The position numbers and the translations under genes are program-made. Shown here piece after piece: positions 1-33,118 of a stretch of 64,000 bases of DNA. The notes beneath the pieces are model-generated. The model worked only from the letters and a program-made list of their open reading frames with translations, was not told where the DNA came from and made no database searches. Source of the stretch: Atrichornis clamosus. Taxonomy: Eukaryota; Chordata; Aves; Passeriformes; Menuridae. The stretch covers positions 67,721-131,720 of the forward strand of contig WBMZ01000209.1 in the NCBI GenBank assembly GCA_013400975.1, read 5' to 3'. Within the stretch, counting starts at the first letter, position 1. The number at the start of each line of letters is the position of its first letter.

Positions 1-787
1 ATTGTCTCTGCCATTGCTTCCTCCTCAGGCGGAGGACTCCTCACACTTTTCCTCTGCTCCAGCATGGGGTCCCTCCCATGGGAGGCAGTCTTCCACAAAC
101 TTCTCAACATAGATTCTTCCCACAGGCTGCAGTTCTTCACGAAGTGCTCCACCATGGATCTCTTTCATGGGGAACATTTCTTAAGGAGCAGGTTGCTCCA
201 GCACAGGTCTCCTGAAGGGTAACAAGTGCTGCCAGCAAACCTGCTCCAGGGCAGGCTCCCCTCTCCATGGGCCCATAGGTCCTGACAGGAACTTGCTCCA
301 GCACAGGCTTCCCACAGGGTTGCAGCCTCCTTCAGGCATTCATCTGCTCCGGTGTGGGGTCCTCCAGAGGCTGCAGATGCATCTCTGCTCCACTGTGGAC
401 CTCCATGGGCTGCATGGGCACAGCTGTCTCTCCATGGTCTGCACCACGGACGGTAGGATATGCAGAATGGGAATCCTTTCTGTGGTGTCTGAAGCACCTT
501 CTCTCCCCCATCTCTGACAGAGCATTTTCTGAGGCAGAGCATTTTCTCTCACATATTCTCACTTCTCTCTGCAGCTGCGCTTGGTTGAGCTTTTTTTTTT
601 TCCATTCTTAAATACGTTATCCCAGAGGTGCTGCCACTGTGGTTGGTGGGCTCATCCTTGACCAGCAGGTCTATCTTGGAGTCAGCTGGCATTGGCCCTG
701 TCAGACGTGGAGGAAGCTTCCAGCAGCTTCTCACAGAATCCACCCCTGTAGCCCTCCACTATGAAAACCTTGCCACATCGCCCTAGA
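1..787 (-). mobile_element. ERVL-type LTR, truncated by window edge
   Basis: GC-richer block unlike the AT-rich intron around it, built of repeated phrases such as CTGCTCCAGCATGGGGTCC and CCATGGGCTGC. I recognise these from a widespread avian ERVL-type LTR family. The LTR reads on the minus strand: its 5' end lies near 787 (plus-strand AAAACCTTGCCAC) and its 3' part runs off the left edge. The block at 37578-38577 is a full copy of a related LTR in the same orientation. The right boundary is approximate because the terminal bases are degraded and I saw no clean target duplication. Several open frames here are by-products of the repeat. Confidence 0.8.
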
Positions 788-847
788 TGATCATACTAAC
801 ACCAATTCCTTGGCTTTTGTGAGCAAAAGTTATACAAATGGTCTCCC

Positions 848-990
848 TCACTGGACATATTCAAGAACCATCTGGACACAATCCTCTGCAATGTGCTCTG
901 GGACAGCCCTGCTTGAGCAGGGAGGTTGGACCAGATGAGCCACTGTGCTCCCTTCCAGCCTTACCCATCCAGTGATTCTGTGAAATACAT
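848..990 (+). mobile_element. CR1 LINE 3' end fragment
   Basis: The stretch CTGGACACAATCCTCTGCAATGTGCTCTGGGACAGCCC, GAGCAGGGAGGTTGGACCAG and a terminal GTGATTCTGTGAAA match the 3' end of a chicken-repeat-1 (CR1) LINE in sense orientation. Heavy 5' truncation is normal for CR1. The 3' terminus carries the short ATTCTGTG-type motif instead of a poly(A) tail, as CR1 elements do. It follows the LTR fragment after about 60 bp. Confidence 0.8.
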
Positions 991-3891
991 AAAGACATGT
1001 CTTCCTAACTTTTTGAATAAGCAAATCCTGCATTGGGAACATTGGCACAGCAATTTCACAACTAAGTTAGATATCTGAATTCAGTAAAGTGCATATAAAT
1101 TGTACACACTATACTGTTTCAAATTAGGATTATATAGATTTTTATACATTATCTTGCAACATGTCAGTGTGTCAGTATATGATGGTGAATGTTTGCAGCT
1201 TTTGCATAACAAATTCGAATATCAAACAGCCAGTTTTATCCTTTTTGAATCACATACTTGAACTGTTTCTTTTCACATGCTACTATATAGTTCATGCAGT
1301 ACTCTTTGTTTGAAGAAATAGTATGTAATGAATTCAAATACTGTTTTACCAATGACTAAACAAATCTAGTTGTGTGTCATATTTCCTTTGGTATGGTCAG
1401 TAAAACAAATAACGGGCATTATTCTATAGTATTGTTAAGGAAAAGAGTGATTGGTCTTTGCCTAGTGTTTCCCTGCAGGACTATAGATTTTGAATTTCTG
1501 CTGAAGTGATAGCAAGTCTTCAGTATTGTACTTTTCCAGTGTGCACCAGTGATCTCTTTTCTTTCAAAATTGTTTTCCTCATAAGAATCACATTCTTATC
1601 TTTTATTTTCCCTTGAGTTACAGGAAGGAAAAGATAGACGAGTTCCCTCTTCAAGCCCTAACTTCAGTGTGATTCTGTCAAAATGCATCTGTGTAGTAAG
1701 TGGCCATTTCTTTTCCCCAAGGCCCCCTTTAGTCACCTCCAAAATGGGCCTGTCCTTCACAAAGAGAGAAAGAGAAAAAGAATGTTCTTATCTTGCTATC
1801 ACTTTACTAGTGGCTGCGTAGCCTCGGGCTCTCCCTTCAGAACATCATTGGTTGGAAATCTGCAAAATCTTTCAGTGAGATATACAAAAACAACATAAGG
1901 ATAATTTAAAATGAAAAGAGATGGATACCTCAATTTTCTTTATATTATTCTATTAGTTTTCCCTTAATTTGATATGCTTTCTAGATATTTCTTGTTAGAA
2001 AATACTTTGGCAATTATTAACTTAATTCAGTGCTGTGCAACCACAAACTGTACAAATTTATTTAGGATACTCACTGTTTCTTAACTATGTATCCTAAATA
2101 GTTTCAACAGGAGTTTGTCTTTAAAAAAAAAAGACAGCTTTCTAACATCACCAGAAATCATGCCTCCTTTTACTGTTAATGTCCTTCTTTGTGAAATAAT
2201 TTCTGAAAACAAAAATGGATACTTCTTTTTTCTGTCTCAAAAGCCTTAAACCACAAATGAACATGCCTGACTCACTGTTAACACATTTAACAAATTTTAT
2301 TTATGGCTAGAGGTTCTTTCCCCTTTTATAAGGTTACAGAGGAAATAAGGACTATTTAACAGAAATAATATTATCATAAGGCATTGTTTTTTCCTTAGGC
2401 ACAAGTAGCAATACTCACCCTTTGTATTACAGATTTATGAGACAGTGGTAGTGATCAGAGGAAAACAAATATCCATCCTAGCCATCTCTTATTATAGCTA
2501 AGATGAAGAGAAAATCTCAAAAAGAATAAATCGTAAAATAGAACAAAAATCAATATGTAAAACTACAGAGTAACCAAAATGTAAAATAAAATACAAAAAT
2601 GTTCTTAACCAATACATTTATCAAGGTAACCACTATATATAACAAACTTACTCCAAATGCTTACACTATGCAATATTCTGCAGATATAGTGTTTCCACTC
2701 AAATACATTCTATAACAATTTCTGCTGTAAATTGCACCTTTTTTAACATCTGCATTGTATGAAAGACAGCATTATAATTACTGACATTTTAGTCCAACAA
2801 ATATGCTAAGGAGTGGACTCTTACATGTAGTTTTATTGATAGGAATTCTAAATTATGTTTCAGAAGAGTGGCCCATATACCTTCTATGTCTCTTCACTAT
2901 TTGGTGCCTCACACTGAAATTTCCAATTTTATAGTTGTGGGACTTTTTTAGGTTTTAGTTATTGCATTAATCATGAGTTGTCTGAAAATTTACTGGTTTT
3001 TCTGCTAGTCTTAAAACAACAGTAAATTATTTCTATTTATCATAAATGAGTTATTTACAATGAGGGACTAATATGAATCTATCAAGAAGCGAGGGTTTGT
3101 CAGCCTCTGAATCTAACTTCTTAGGAGTTTTTGAAACAAATATGTAACGCAGGGAAGCTGAGACACAAGTAGTAGAACTAGCAGTACAAAATGTGAATAT
3201 TATTTACTCCTTAGTGAATTCAAATAAATATGACTTCAAATAAGTACACTTTCCTAAAATCATGTTATTTAAAATGTGATTATCTGATGAAATACAGGAA
3301 GCAGCTTAATTTTATCCTGTCTGTTTTAAAGGAAGTTTATTGACATTCTCTAAAGAAATCTAAAAAGTGTTTGCACTTCATTTAAAAAAAAAGGCCCTAA
3401 ACAACAATTAAAAAAAAAAAAATCAAACCCTATGATTTCTGCTCCTATTGAAAACGAACTAATGACAAAAATAGTCTTTTAAATTCAGAGGTGAGCTGAT
3501 GGTAATACAAAATTTAGAGAGTGTATTAAAGTGTTGCAAGCAATGCATTCAGAAAAGATTTAAATGAAAGGAAATATTTGCTATAAATGTAAATGGATAC
3601 GAATGCAGTTTAGGATGTTTTATTTCATTTAAATCTGTTATTCATATAGCATTTTGTTCAACTTAATTTTGTTTATGAAAGCACATTCAATATAAAACTA
3701 TAGATGTAATCTCTCAAATACGGTAATCACATAAAGAAACTTTTTTTTTCCAACAAGATCCTGTAAATTACTTTACTCTGCCTAATAATTTTTTGCATGC
3801 AGAACCAGTTCCTCTAAGTCATAATAGAGATGGCTTTGGTCAGATAAGTATCTTTTCAAATTTGACAAAAAAGCATGGAAACTCTCGCCCA
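991..3891. other. Intronic sequence upstream of first CSMD3 exon, no gene seen
   Basis: AT-rich, inferred to be CSMD3 intron because the following exon starts in phase 1 and needs an upstream partner. I see only short homopolymers (for example A runs near 2122, 3384 and 3410) and no CUB or Sushi signature on either strand. The 71-codon frame at 1683-1898 has no recognisable motif. Confidence 0.6.
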
Positions 3892-3895
3892 GCTA

Positions 3896-4167
3896 TGTCG
3901 CTGTTGAACCACTGGCAGAGCAAGAGAACCAGGCTGGATCGAGTGAGGCAGAAATCTGAATTTATTATTTAATTCTAAAACTTATAGACTTTCAAAAGGT
4001 CGTCCGGATTGGGTCAATTCATAACCTCCCGCTAGGCCGATTGGCCAGGTAAAATGTCCATCTTTCCAGAGACAGTTTTCAATAACATCCAAGCTTTTAT
4101 CTCTATTTACAAAACATAGAAAGAAGAAGAGAAAGGTTCCCATGGGAAAGGTCTGTGTTACCACACA
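3896..4167 (-). mobile_element. Short solo LTR, class-I-like (copy 1)
   Basis: A 272-bp element beginning TGTGTGGTAACACA and ending in CGACA when read on the minus strand, so it has TGT/ACA termini. It is flanked by a 4-bp target-site duplication, GCTA at 3892-3895 and 4168-4171. It is a near copy of 21232-21506, which reads on the plus strand: by eye about a dozen substitutions and two small indels. Read in its own direction it contains a TATA-like box and an AATAAA. A 4-bp duplication is typical of gammaretrovirus-like (class I) endogenous retroviruses; no internal viral sequence is adjacent, so it is a solo LTR. Confidence 0.88.
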
Positions 4168-4171
4168 GCTA

Positions 4172-5294
4172 CATCAGAATAGTAGCCTCAGAAGAGATTA
4201 CATTGAAGTAGGTATAAATACATCTAGTACCTAGTATATATTGTTTGAGAAAACTACTTTAAGTTGTTTTACTTTAAGTACATAATGTAGTCACTTGTTG
4301 GAGAAATAGTTTATAGAATATATTTGTTTATGGAATACATTTGTTTATAGAACATACTTGTTTTTCCAAATGAAATATGAAGTGACTTAGACACTTAAAA
4401 TAGTATTAATCTACCAGGACAGCCTAGGAAAAGTTTGTATTTCTTGGGAGTTTAAAACTGAGCAGTTCTGTAGGTTTGACATTAACACTCTCGCAAAAAA
4501 TGAAGACAGGGGAGTGAGTTTGTGTGTTCTTTGGGATATTTTATGTTGTTTCTTCAGGACATCTGTAACTTTTTTTTTAAGATCTGTGTTATCAGGAGAG
4601 TTTGAACCTGATTTTATCTTTTTATACTAAGGATTTCTTAGAACTGTTTGGAAAAAAAATACAAATAAACCAATAAGAAATATTTATGGTTTTTTGTGCT
4701 TTGTATTATTCTTTTGTTGTTTTTTATTTTCTTTAACTGAACAGAATAATAAAGCCTTTCAAAACTCTGTGAATTCTTTTTAAAAATAATGTTCAACTCT
4801 TTTTCAGTTTGTTGTTAAAATGGAATGTTCTTTATTTGTTTCTTGTCACATTTTAATTGTATTTAGAGTCTTAATAGATGAAGGCTTTGAAAAAATCAAG
4901 TATGTGCTGCTGAAAATATTACCCTAGAAAAACTGAGTTAAAATCAAAACACTTGCTATTTGTTTTTTTATGAGGGTTTTTTCTCATACTCAAACTACCA
5001 TATAAGGAAAGGTGAAAAAGTGGCAGCAAGACCTTTAAAGAGAAGTCTTCTAACTATCATACAAGGATATTTGTTGCTGTTATTGTATGTTATAATTTAA
5101 TTTTATTTTAAGATTTCTATCCTTTTTATAGTCAGCATTTCTCATGTAAGACGTTTGTGATAGTTGGACTGGACAAGGAAAAGAAAGCTTAGTTCTATAT
5201 TTCCATTACTTATGTACCATGTTTCCTCTATTTGTAGATAATGAGTGTATTCCTAAGTTTCTTATCTTGAGCACAATATTTTCTTTGCAAGTTT
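4172..5294. other. Intronic sequence, no gene seen
   Basis: AT-rich stretch between a solo LTR and a CR1 element. T-rich patches near 4568 and 4690-4735. No domain signatures, RNA gene or repeat family recognised. Confidence 0.6.
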
Positions 5295-6370
5295 CTAATA
5301 CATAACAGACTGCATCCAAAGGTGCTGAGAGAACTGGTGAATCTCCTTCCAAAGCCACTTTCCTATTATTTTTGGCAGTTTGTCAAGCTTAGAAGAGATA
5401 CACAAAGGCTGGAAAGAAGTTTGATTACCTTTAACAAAAGCCTGGCCTATGCAAATTTCAATGCTTGGGAAAATCACAGATCAAGTCCTCTTTGAAGCTA
5501 TTTTCTGGCCTGTGAAGAAAGTGATTGCAAACAGCTAATTTATCAAGAGTGAGCCACACCTGACCAAGCTGAGTGCTGCTTTATAATAAGTTACTTGGTC
5601 ACTGGACATCAGTGGATGTTGTTTACCTCAAACTTACCAAAGCTTTTCATTCTGTTTGGTCATCCAGAGTTGGATATATGAACATAAGGTCCTGAGTTGA
5701 ATGCAAGAATTTTGTCAGAGATAACCAAATGGAAAAAAAACAAATCACCAAAAGAAAACCAACCAAAACCAATCAAAACCAACCAACCAACCAACCAAAA
5801 AAACCAAAATTAAAAAACCCCCCAAAATCTAACACAACAAACAAAACTCTCCAAAGAAACACTCCTTCCCCACAAAATCCTCTGGCAGTGTGAATTATAG
5901 GGTAGAATGTAGTAGTAAATGGGTCATACTGTACTGGAGTCCAGTACATCCAGTTTTGAGAGACTGATTAACTGAAGTCAGTTCTCTGGAGGCCTGTGGA
6001 GGTGAACAGGGGCTGGAGCTCTTGCCCACTTGTGAGGAGAGCCTGAGGGGGTTGTAGAAGTCGGGTCTAATATCAGCCTGTCAGTATCTGTGAGGGGATT
6101 ATTGAGAAGACAGAGGCAGGTTCCTTACACTGGTACATGATAGAAGGCTGGGGATACAATGGATGTAAGTTAGAAAAGGACTAAATTATAAGGAAAAGCT
6201 TTTTTTTTACTACGCCGACAACCAATAAGTGGAACAGGTTTCCCAGAACAGTCTTCATCCTGGGAGGTTTTCAAGACCCAACTGGATAAATCCCTAAGCA
6301 ACCTGGTCTTAGCTCAGAGCTGAGCCTTCCTTGAGTAGGAACCTAAAGACCTCTTGAGGTCCCATCCAGG
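5295..6370 (+). mobile_element. Degenerate CR1 LINE with AC-rich tract inside
   Basis: From about 5305 (CATCCAAAGGTGCTGAGAGA) to 5700 the sequence follows the CR1 reverse-transcriptase region; GGATGTTGTTTACCTCAAAC, then ACCAAAGCTTTTCATTCTGT corresponds to the conserved DFSKAFD stretch. After an A/C-rich simple tract (about 5735-5880) the match resumes with the CR1 3' region: GGAACAGGTTTCCCAGAACA, then CAAGACCCAACTGGATAAAT and CTTGAGGTCCCATCC near 6365. Stops and indels are plentiful and no frame is open. I infer one old element interrupted by, or expanded at, the simple tract; two separate fragments are also possible. Confidence 0.7.
5738..5880. repeat. A/C-rich low-complexity tract
   Basis: Runs of AAACCAACC and CCAACCAACCAACC with A homopolymers, almost without G on the plus strand. 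It sits between two stretches of CR1 similarity. Similar AC- or GT-rich tracts occur at 34998-35060, 57828-57870 and 62216-62372. Confidence 0.85.
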
Positions 6371-7870
6371 AGATGTCAGGGAGGGAATCAAGAAAGTCAA
6401 GGCACAGCTGGAGCTGAACTTGAATATGGGCATGAAAAATAACAAGGATTTCTTCAAGTACATAGGACAACAAAGGAAGATGAAAGAAATTGTACCTGCA
6501 AAAATGAGCAAAACAGAAGACCTGGTCACAACTAACAAGGAGAAGGCTGAACTTTTTTTACCTTGAGCTTCACTGCCGAATGCTCTGGCCAGATCACCCA
6601 CCTCAAACAATGGGAATATGGACTGGGAGAATGAAGTGACGCCCATCATAAGAGAAGACCACCAGGGTTAAAGACCATCTAGGGAACTTGTACAAGTCCA
6701 TGGGACTTGATGAGATGTATCTGAGAGTCCTGAGGGAACTGACAGATGAAGTTGCACTATCCATCATCTTTGAAAAGTTGTGACAGATTGGTGAAGCTCC
6801 CACTAAGTGGAAATGGGAAAAATGGTGAATAAGGAATTAGCTGGATGGTCACCCTCACAGATTTGTGGTCAATGGTTCAACGTCTGGGTGGACACCTATG
6901 ATGAATGGTGTCTCTCAGAAGTCCATAGTGGGGCCAGTATGATCTTCTTCAGGGACATGAACAGTGGAATCAAGTGCAGCCTCAGCAAGTTTGCTTATGA
7001 CATCATGCTATGTGATGCAGTCAAGAAGCTGAAGGAAAAGGATGACATCCAGAGGGACCTGAACAGGCTTGAGTGGTGGGCCTGGAAGTACCTCATGAGG
7101 TTCAACAACACCACGTGCAAGGTCCTGCATCTGGCTAAAGGCAATCCTAAATATGGATACAGGCTGGGTGAAGAGTGAACAGGGTGAACAGACAGGCACA
7201 TAAGGATTTGAGGGTATTGGTGGATGAAAAACTGATATGACCTGACCATGTGCTCTTGCAGAGCAGAAAGTCAATTGCATACTGGACTGCATCAAAAGAA
7301 GCGCGGCCAACAGGTTAAGGGTCAGGATTCTCCCCCTCTACTCCACTTTTGTGAGAACTGACAGAGTACTGCGTCCAGCTCTGGGGCTCCTGGCAGAAGA
7401 AAAAAATGAACCTGCTAAAACAGGTTCAGAGGAGGGCCACAAAGATAATCTTAGGGCTGGAGCACCTCTCTTATGGGGACAGGCTGAAAGAGTTTGGGAC
7501 ATTTAGCTTGAGGAAGAGAAGACTCTGGGGAGATCTTATAGCATCCCTCCAGTAACTAAAGAGAGCTTGCAGGAAAGATGGGGAGGGACCCTTTATAAGG
7601 GAGTTCAATGATAGGATAAGGGGCAAAGTGTTTAAATTGAAAGAGGATAGATTTGAATATAAGGAAGACATTTTTCGTGATGACGGTGGTGATACACTGA
7701 AACAGTTGTCCCAGAGAAGTTGTGGACATCCCATAATACGAAGTAATCAAAGTTAGATTGGACAGGGCTTTTAGTAACCTGGTCTAGTGAAAGAAGTTCC
7801 TGGCTATGACAAGAGTGTTGGAACTAGAGGGTGTTTAAGTTCCCTTCGAACTCAAATCTATGATTCTGGC
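6371..7870 (+). mobile_element. CR1 LINE, internally deleted ORF2 (reverse transcriptase) copy
   Basis: Longest CR1 copy in the window. The segment 6384-6560 encodes a recognisable CR1 ORF2 stretch (GIKKVKAQLELN, MGMKNNKDFFKYIGQQRK, VPAKMSKTEDLVTTN). After a break near 6806-6840 the palm/thumb region follows in the frame 6807-7178 (VNKELAGWSP, SKFAYDIML, IQRDLNRLEWWAWKYLMRFN, CKVLHLAKGNP). The 3' part continues to a CR1 terminus near 7870 (CTATGATTCTGG). The conserved FADD catalytic motif reads FAYD, and frameshifts and stops are present, so the enzyme is inactive. It abuts the 3' end of the preceding CR1. Confidence 0.85.
6807..7178 (+). pseudogene. CR1 reverse-transcriptase remnant (palm/thumb region)
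   Basis: A 123-codon open stretch inside the CR1 copy. From VNKELAGW onward it parallels the CR1 RT domain; the stretch normally containing SGVPQGS is altered (EVHSGASM), and the FADD metal-binding motif appears as FAYD within SKFAYDIMLCDAV. The start Met is incidental. The upstream RT fingers and the endonuclease are missing. It is a fossil, not a host gene. Confidence 0.8.
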
Positions 7871-9957
<2,087 letters not shown>

Positions 9958-10284
9958 TTCCTTGCCTCTCCAATTTCACTGCACCAATGGGAACAGTTCT
10001 TTCACCTGATTATCCAGAAGGATATGGGAATAATTTAAACTGTATCTGGACAATAATTTCAGACCCTGGGAGCCGAATTCATCTCTCTTTTAATGACTTT
10101 GACTTGGAATCTCAATTTGACTTCCTTGCAGTTAAAGATGGTGACTCTCCAGATTCCCCCATAATTGGAACATTTACTGGTGCTGAAGTTCCTTCCCATC
10201 TTACCAGTAACGGTCATATTTTGCGTCTGGAGTTTCAAGCTGACCATTCAATGTCAGGACGTGGATTTAACATCACTTATAACA
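9958..10284 (+). CDS. CSMD3: CSMD3 exon, complete CUB domain in one exon
   Basis: Exon of 327 bp, acceptor TTTTTGGCAG, donor GTGAGT, phase 1 at both ends. It encodes a whole CUB domain: PCLSNFTAP at the start, GTVLSPDYPEGYGNNLNC in the first third, the central FNDFDLESQFDFLAVKDG, GTFTGAEVPSHL, then LRLEFQADHSMSGRGFNITY at the end. Only the first cysteine pair (PC and LNC) is present. The Glu (DLES), Asp (QFDF) and late Asp (QADHS) expected of a calcium-binding CUB are all present. N-glycosylation sequons are seen at NFT and NIT. Unlike the other three CUB domains here it is not split by an intron. The final base A joins CA of the next exon to give Thr (ITYN-T-FG). Confidence 0.93.
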
Positions 10285-21227
<10,943 letters not shown>

Positions 21228-21413
21228 CTGGTGTGTGGTAACACAGACCTTTCCCACGGGAACTTTTCTCTTCTTCTTTCTATGTTTTGTAGATAGAGAT
21301 AAAAGCTTGGATGTTATTGAAAAACTGTCTCTGGAAAGATGGACATTCTACCTGGCCTATCGGCCTAGGGGGAGGTTATGAATTGACCCAATCCGGACGA
21401 CCTTTTGGAAGTC

Positions 21414-21420
21414 TATATAA
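21414..21420 (+). promoter_or_regulatory. TATA-like box in solo LTR
   Basis: TATATAA at about base 183 of the 275-bp LTR, the expected U3 position. The opposite-strand copy at 3896-4167 has a 2-bp shorter version at the equivalent site. Activity is not shown by sequence. Confidence 0.5.
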
Positions 21421-21435
21421 GTTTTAGAATTAAAT

Positions 21436-21441
21436 AATAAA
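21436..21441 (+). terminator. AATAAA polyadenylation signal in solo LTR
   Basis: AATAAA 15 bases after the TATA-like box, conserved in the other copy. Oriented with CSMD3 transcription, so it could in principle cause premature cleavage in the intron between the second Sushi and the following CUB exon. Confidence 0.5.
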
Positions 21442-21510
21442 TTCAGATTTCTGCCTCACCCAATCTCGCCTGGTTCTCTCGCTCTGCCAGTGGTTCAACA
21501 GCGACACTGG

Positions 21511-29793
<8,283 letters not shown>

Positions 29794-29982
29794 GTGTGAC
29801 TGTTAATACTTACTCTTGCTTGGATCCTGGCATACCAGTGCATGGACGTCGTTATGGACATGACTTCTCTATAGGTTCCACTGTCTCATTTAGTTGTGAT
29901 CCAGGTTACAGGCTGAGTCATGAGGAGCCTTTGTTATGTGAAAAAAATCACTGGTGGAGTCACCCACTCCCAACTTGTGATG
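29794..29982 (+). CDS. CSMD3: CSMD3 exon, Sushi domain (third in window)
   Basis: Exon of 189 bp, phase 1 at both ends, acceptor TTTAAATCTAG after about 70 bp of T-rich sequence, donor GTAAGG. The linker VTVNT leads into the first Sushi cysteine (YSCLDPG), followed by cysteines in FSCDPG, LLCEKN and PTCD, with the Trp pair in NHWWSHP. The segment HGRRYGHDFSIGSTVS is characteristic of CSMD3 as I recall it. The Sushi fold here is standard length with nothing missing. The exon ends with G, which pairs with CT of the next exon to make Ala (TCD-A-LCGG). A long intron of about 9.1 kb follows. Confidence 0.93.
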
Positions 29983-32900
29983 GTAAGGACAAGTAGATTA
30001 AATACAGAGTACCTTATACAAATTTTGCTAAACTATTGTTCAAAACGAATTAAATGCAGGGCTTGTAAAACCTATATTTTTAGGAAAAAAAAAGAGTAGT
30101 TAAAGGAAATAAATTTCATATATCTCTGTGATGAGACATATAATCTCATAAAAGCAGAGAATGATATATTGTTATTTAATTCTGCAGATTACTGAAGGTA
30201 TGTCTATCTGAATTTATGCTACTATGAGCTAACTGATTGCAAGGTTAATGTATATCTGGTTAAAAAGCATTTATTACAGCTAACAAATTATTGTGTTTGG
30301 ATACTCATCTCTGGACAGATTTGCTGGCATACAAAAATGAAATGAAGTTTCTTTATACTTGGCTCAAAACCTGCATTTTCTCCTGTTTGATGATCACTGT
30401 GTTTCTAGCTTGTTAACAGAACCTGACACCTTTCAATCACTGTGGAAATTAATTAGGGCCACATTATACCTGATGATTAAGCATATGATTATTAAACCAG
30501 ACAAAAGTGGGGTCGAGTAACAGGTCTCCACCATATCATTAAATTTGAAATATTAGCTAATATTTTCAGTCACCTCTTGTAATTTGAATTGTTAATTTTA
30601 ATGTTGTCCATGTTAGGATGATATCAAGTGTATGTAATATTAAGAAAGTAGATTGTAATGTCCATTATGTTACATTATTTGAAATGTTTACTTCTTAAAA
30701 CAATTTACTTCCTTTGAGCATAGTACATGGTTTTGATGATAAAATTGTTTTCAGGAATAATATAATCTTTTAATTCTAGGGTAGTATTTAACCAAGAAAG
30801 CCTTCTGGTATTTTATGAGCTACAGAATGCACATGATAATGTGTTTTTCTAATACAGTTCTTAGTGTCTCAGGACGCTGATTTAGGAAGAAAAATCTGAA
30901 TGAAGACTGCTGAAGAAGCTCACTGAACCATATGTGATTTGCCATATGGAAACCTATTAATTTCCACTGTATTTCTTTTAAAAAATGATAGGGACTTTCT
31001 TTGCCTTCAGATGTTTAGTTAGGAAATGCTTTGGGTTTTTATATTTCAGTAAATTGAAAGTGTCAGTATATGATAATGCTCAAAATCTGTGGTGTTAGAA
31101 ACGGCCGTGAATAATCACTTTCCTCAAAATGGCACTGTGTAGTTCCGCAAGGACATTTTCTAAAAGATTCTACATCTCAGTCAGGTTCCTGCAATGAAGA
31201 ATTGCAGGGTTCTCACAGTTTGTAGTTAAGACTGTATTTTTCTGAATAGGCCATAAAATTATGTTTTCTCATGGTGGCAGGCACTAGATGGTAACAATGT
31301 AAAACAGTATTAACACACTCCCTATGAAATACCGTGCTCTGTTGTGACATAGACTTACATATTGTGATAAATTTCTTCTTAAAGATGCTGAACTAGCATG
31401 CAATTCATTAAGTAAATGAGGTTTCTTTTTCTCCAGAGCATATTGCTAAATGGCAATTGTCCATTCAATAAATATGCTCTAAAGGTAGAATTGAGCACAT
31501 TTATTCAACTAAATTTAATCAGTTTATAGTTGATATAATTTAAATTTAATTGCTGAATTTCTTCTCTGGGAGAATGTTTTTTAAAATGATACAAAGTCCT
31601 GGTAACACAGGGAATAAAGGGCGTTTGCTAAATGGGCTGTTCTTCGCATAAACTGTGAGTATGGGTTTGTATTAATCATGCCACTAATAAACATAACGGT
31701 CACTATTACTTCTCATTCAAGATGTCACTCTGATGGTTTCTGAGGAGCAGAATTCTTTTTTGATTGTACTTTTTTATATTTGCTTCTCTTTTTTTTCTAA
31801 TTACATCATGTATTCATACAGAGACAGACCATAATTGTGCAGACAGGCCATGACAACTCATGACTGTGTATTTTGGAGGAGTAGAAAAGGAAAAATTTTA
31901 GACTTCTTACAGCAAGTTCTTCCTCAAAGTAGAACATGATTTTGACTGGAAATCTATTATTTGAAAAGTGTGTACTAATTTTGTATGTTTGGATGTCGCA
32001 CTGAAAGACACAAAAAAAGAGATAAAATAAATGGTTATGAACTTTGCTGAGAATATTGCTTGTGTTACATTTATACCACTCCCATCTACCAACTATGTAT
32101 GATTCATTTTTAACCTATATATCTGGAAATTCCCGAATTTTTCAACTGCAATCACCTCCCAGTTCTTAACTAAAACCCACAAATTCTGTGTCACACTGTC
32201 CTTTCTATATGAATATTATAAGAGAATTTTGCTTTTAAGCTTTGAATGTATGTAAGAAAACCTATTCTGCTCAGTATACAAACTGTTGTATTAATCCCAC
32301 CAAAAATTATAGGAAAATTAATGTGAAAGTCAGATACCTAATTAAGAGTGTAAACTGTTCTTTATTCCCTTCATCATAACATGAAATTGAATTATTTGAA
32401 TTAAAAACAAATATTATCATTCTATCCAATTTCCATTTACTTAAGAAAATTAATATAGAGAAAATAATTCAAGCAAGATAGAAAACCTTTAATGTTTGTA
32501 TTGGAAACTCCTATGATGTCCAAAAGAATTAGCAAATATGACTTATGCAGTGCCATGAGGAACGTATTCAGACAGGGGTGTTATGTCCTTTCTGTTGACA
32601 TCTCTAGTATAAAAATACTTCCATTATAATACAGCTGTTAAAAAAACCTGCTTCAAATATTCAGTGTGGTAGAGACCATAATTGGAAATGGATAGCATGT
32701 CTGGCCTATTTTAGATTTAAATAGGAAGGTAAATATACAAGTTTATATTGTGAGTAATCTAGGCTACACTAGTTTCTATTAAGTTAGTCTCTTGTGTAAT
32801 ATAACTAAAGTCCAAGGTTTCTTTCTTGATGCTGAATATGTTAATTTGTTGTCCATATTGTTATTTATTTACCCCAAGTGAACTACATCCCATTTTAAGA

Positions 32901-33118
32901 TACATTATATTTTATGTAATTAGGAAAGACAAATGCTGAAGTTTCTTGGTCTATGAAGCACAGTATATGAGATTCAAACTCTAATTCATCGTTTCAATAA
33001 TTTTAAACTATATTTTATATGTCACTTTCATTATCCAATTACACAATAAATGAAAATCATCTTAGATTTTTAGTTGGAAGTTAGAGTCAATTAAGCAAAT
33101 GAATGTAATGAGGCCACT

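Larger units (their letters stand above)
21232..21506 (+). mobile_element. Short solo LTR, class-I-like (copy 2, sense to CSMD3)
   Basis: A 275-bp LTR starting TGTGTGGTAACACA and ending AACAGCGACA, flanked by a perfect 4-bp duplication CTGG (21228-21231 and 21507-21510). It contains TATATAA at 21414-21420 and AATAAA at 21436-21441, so it keeps a plausible promoter and polyadenylation signal in the same direction as CSMD3. It is the inverted relative of 3896-4167. No retroviral coding sequence flanks it. It lies about 660 bp upstream of the CUB exon at 22165. Confidence 0.9.

Noticed and set aside
165..611. Overlapping open frames of 70-125 codons on both strands
   Set aside because: They lie wholly inside the ERVL-type LTR; GC-rich repeated phrases simply lack stop codons.
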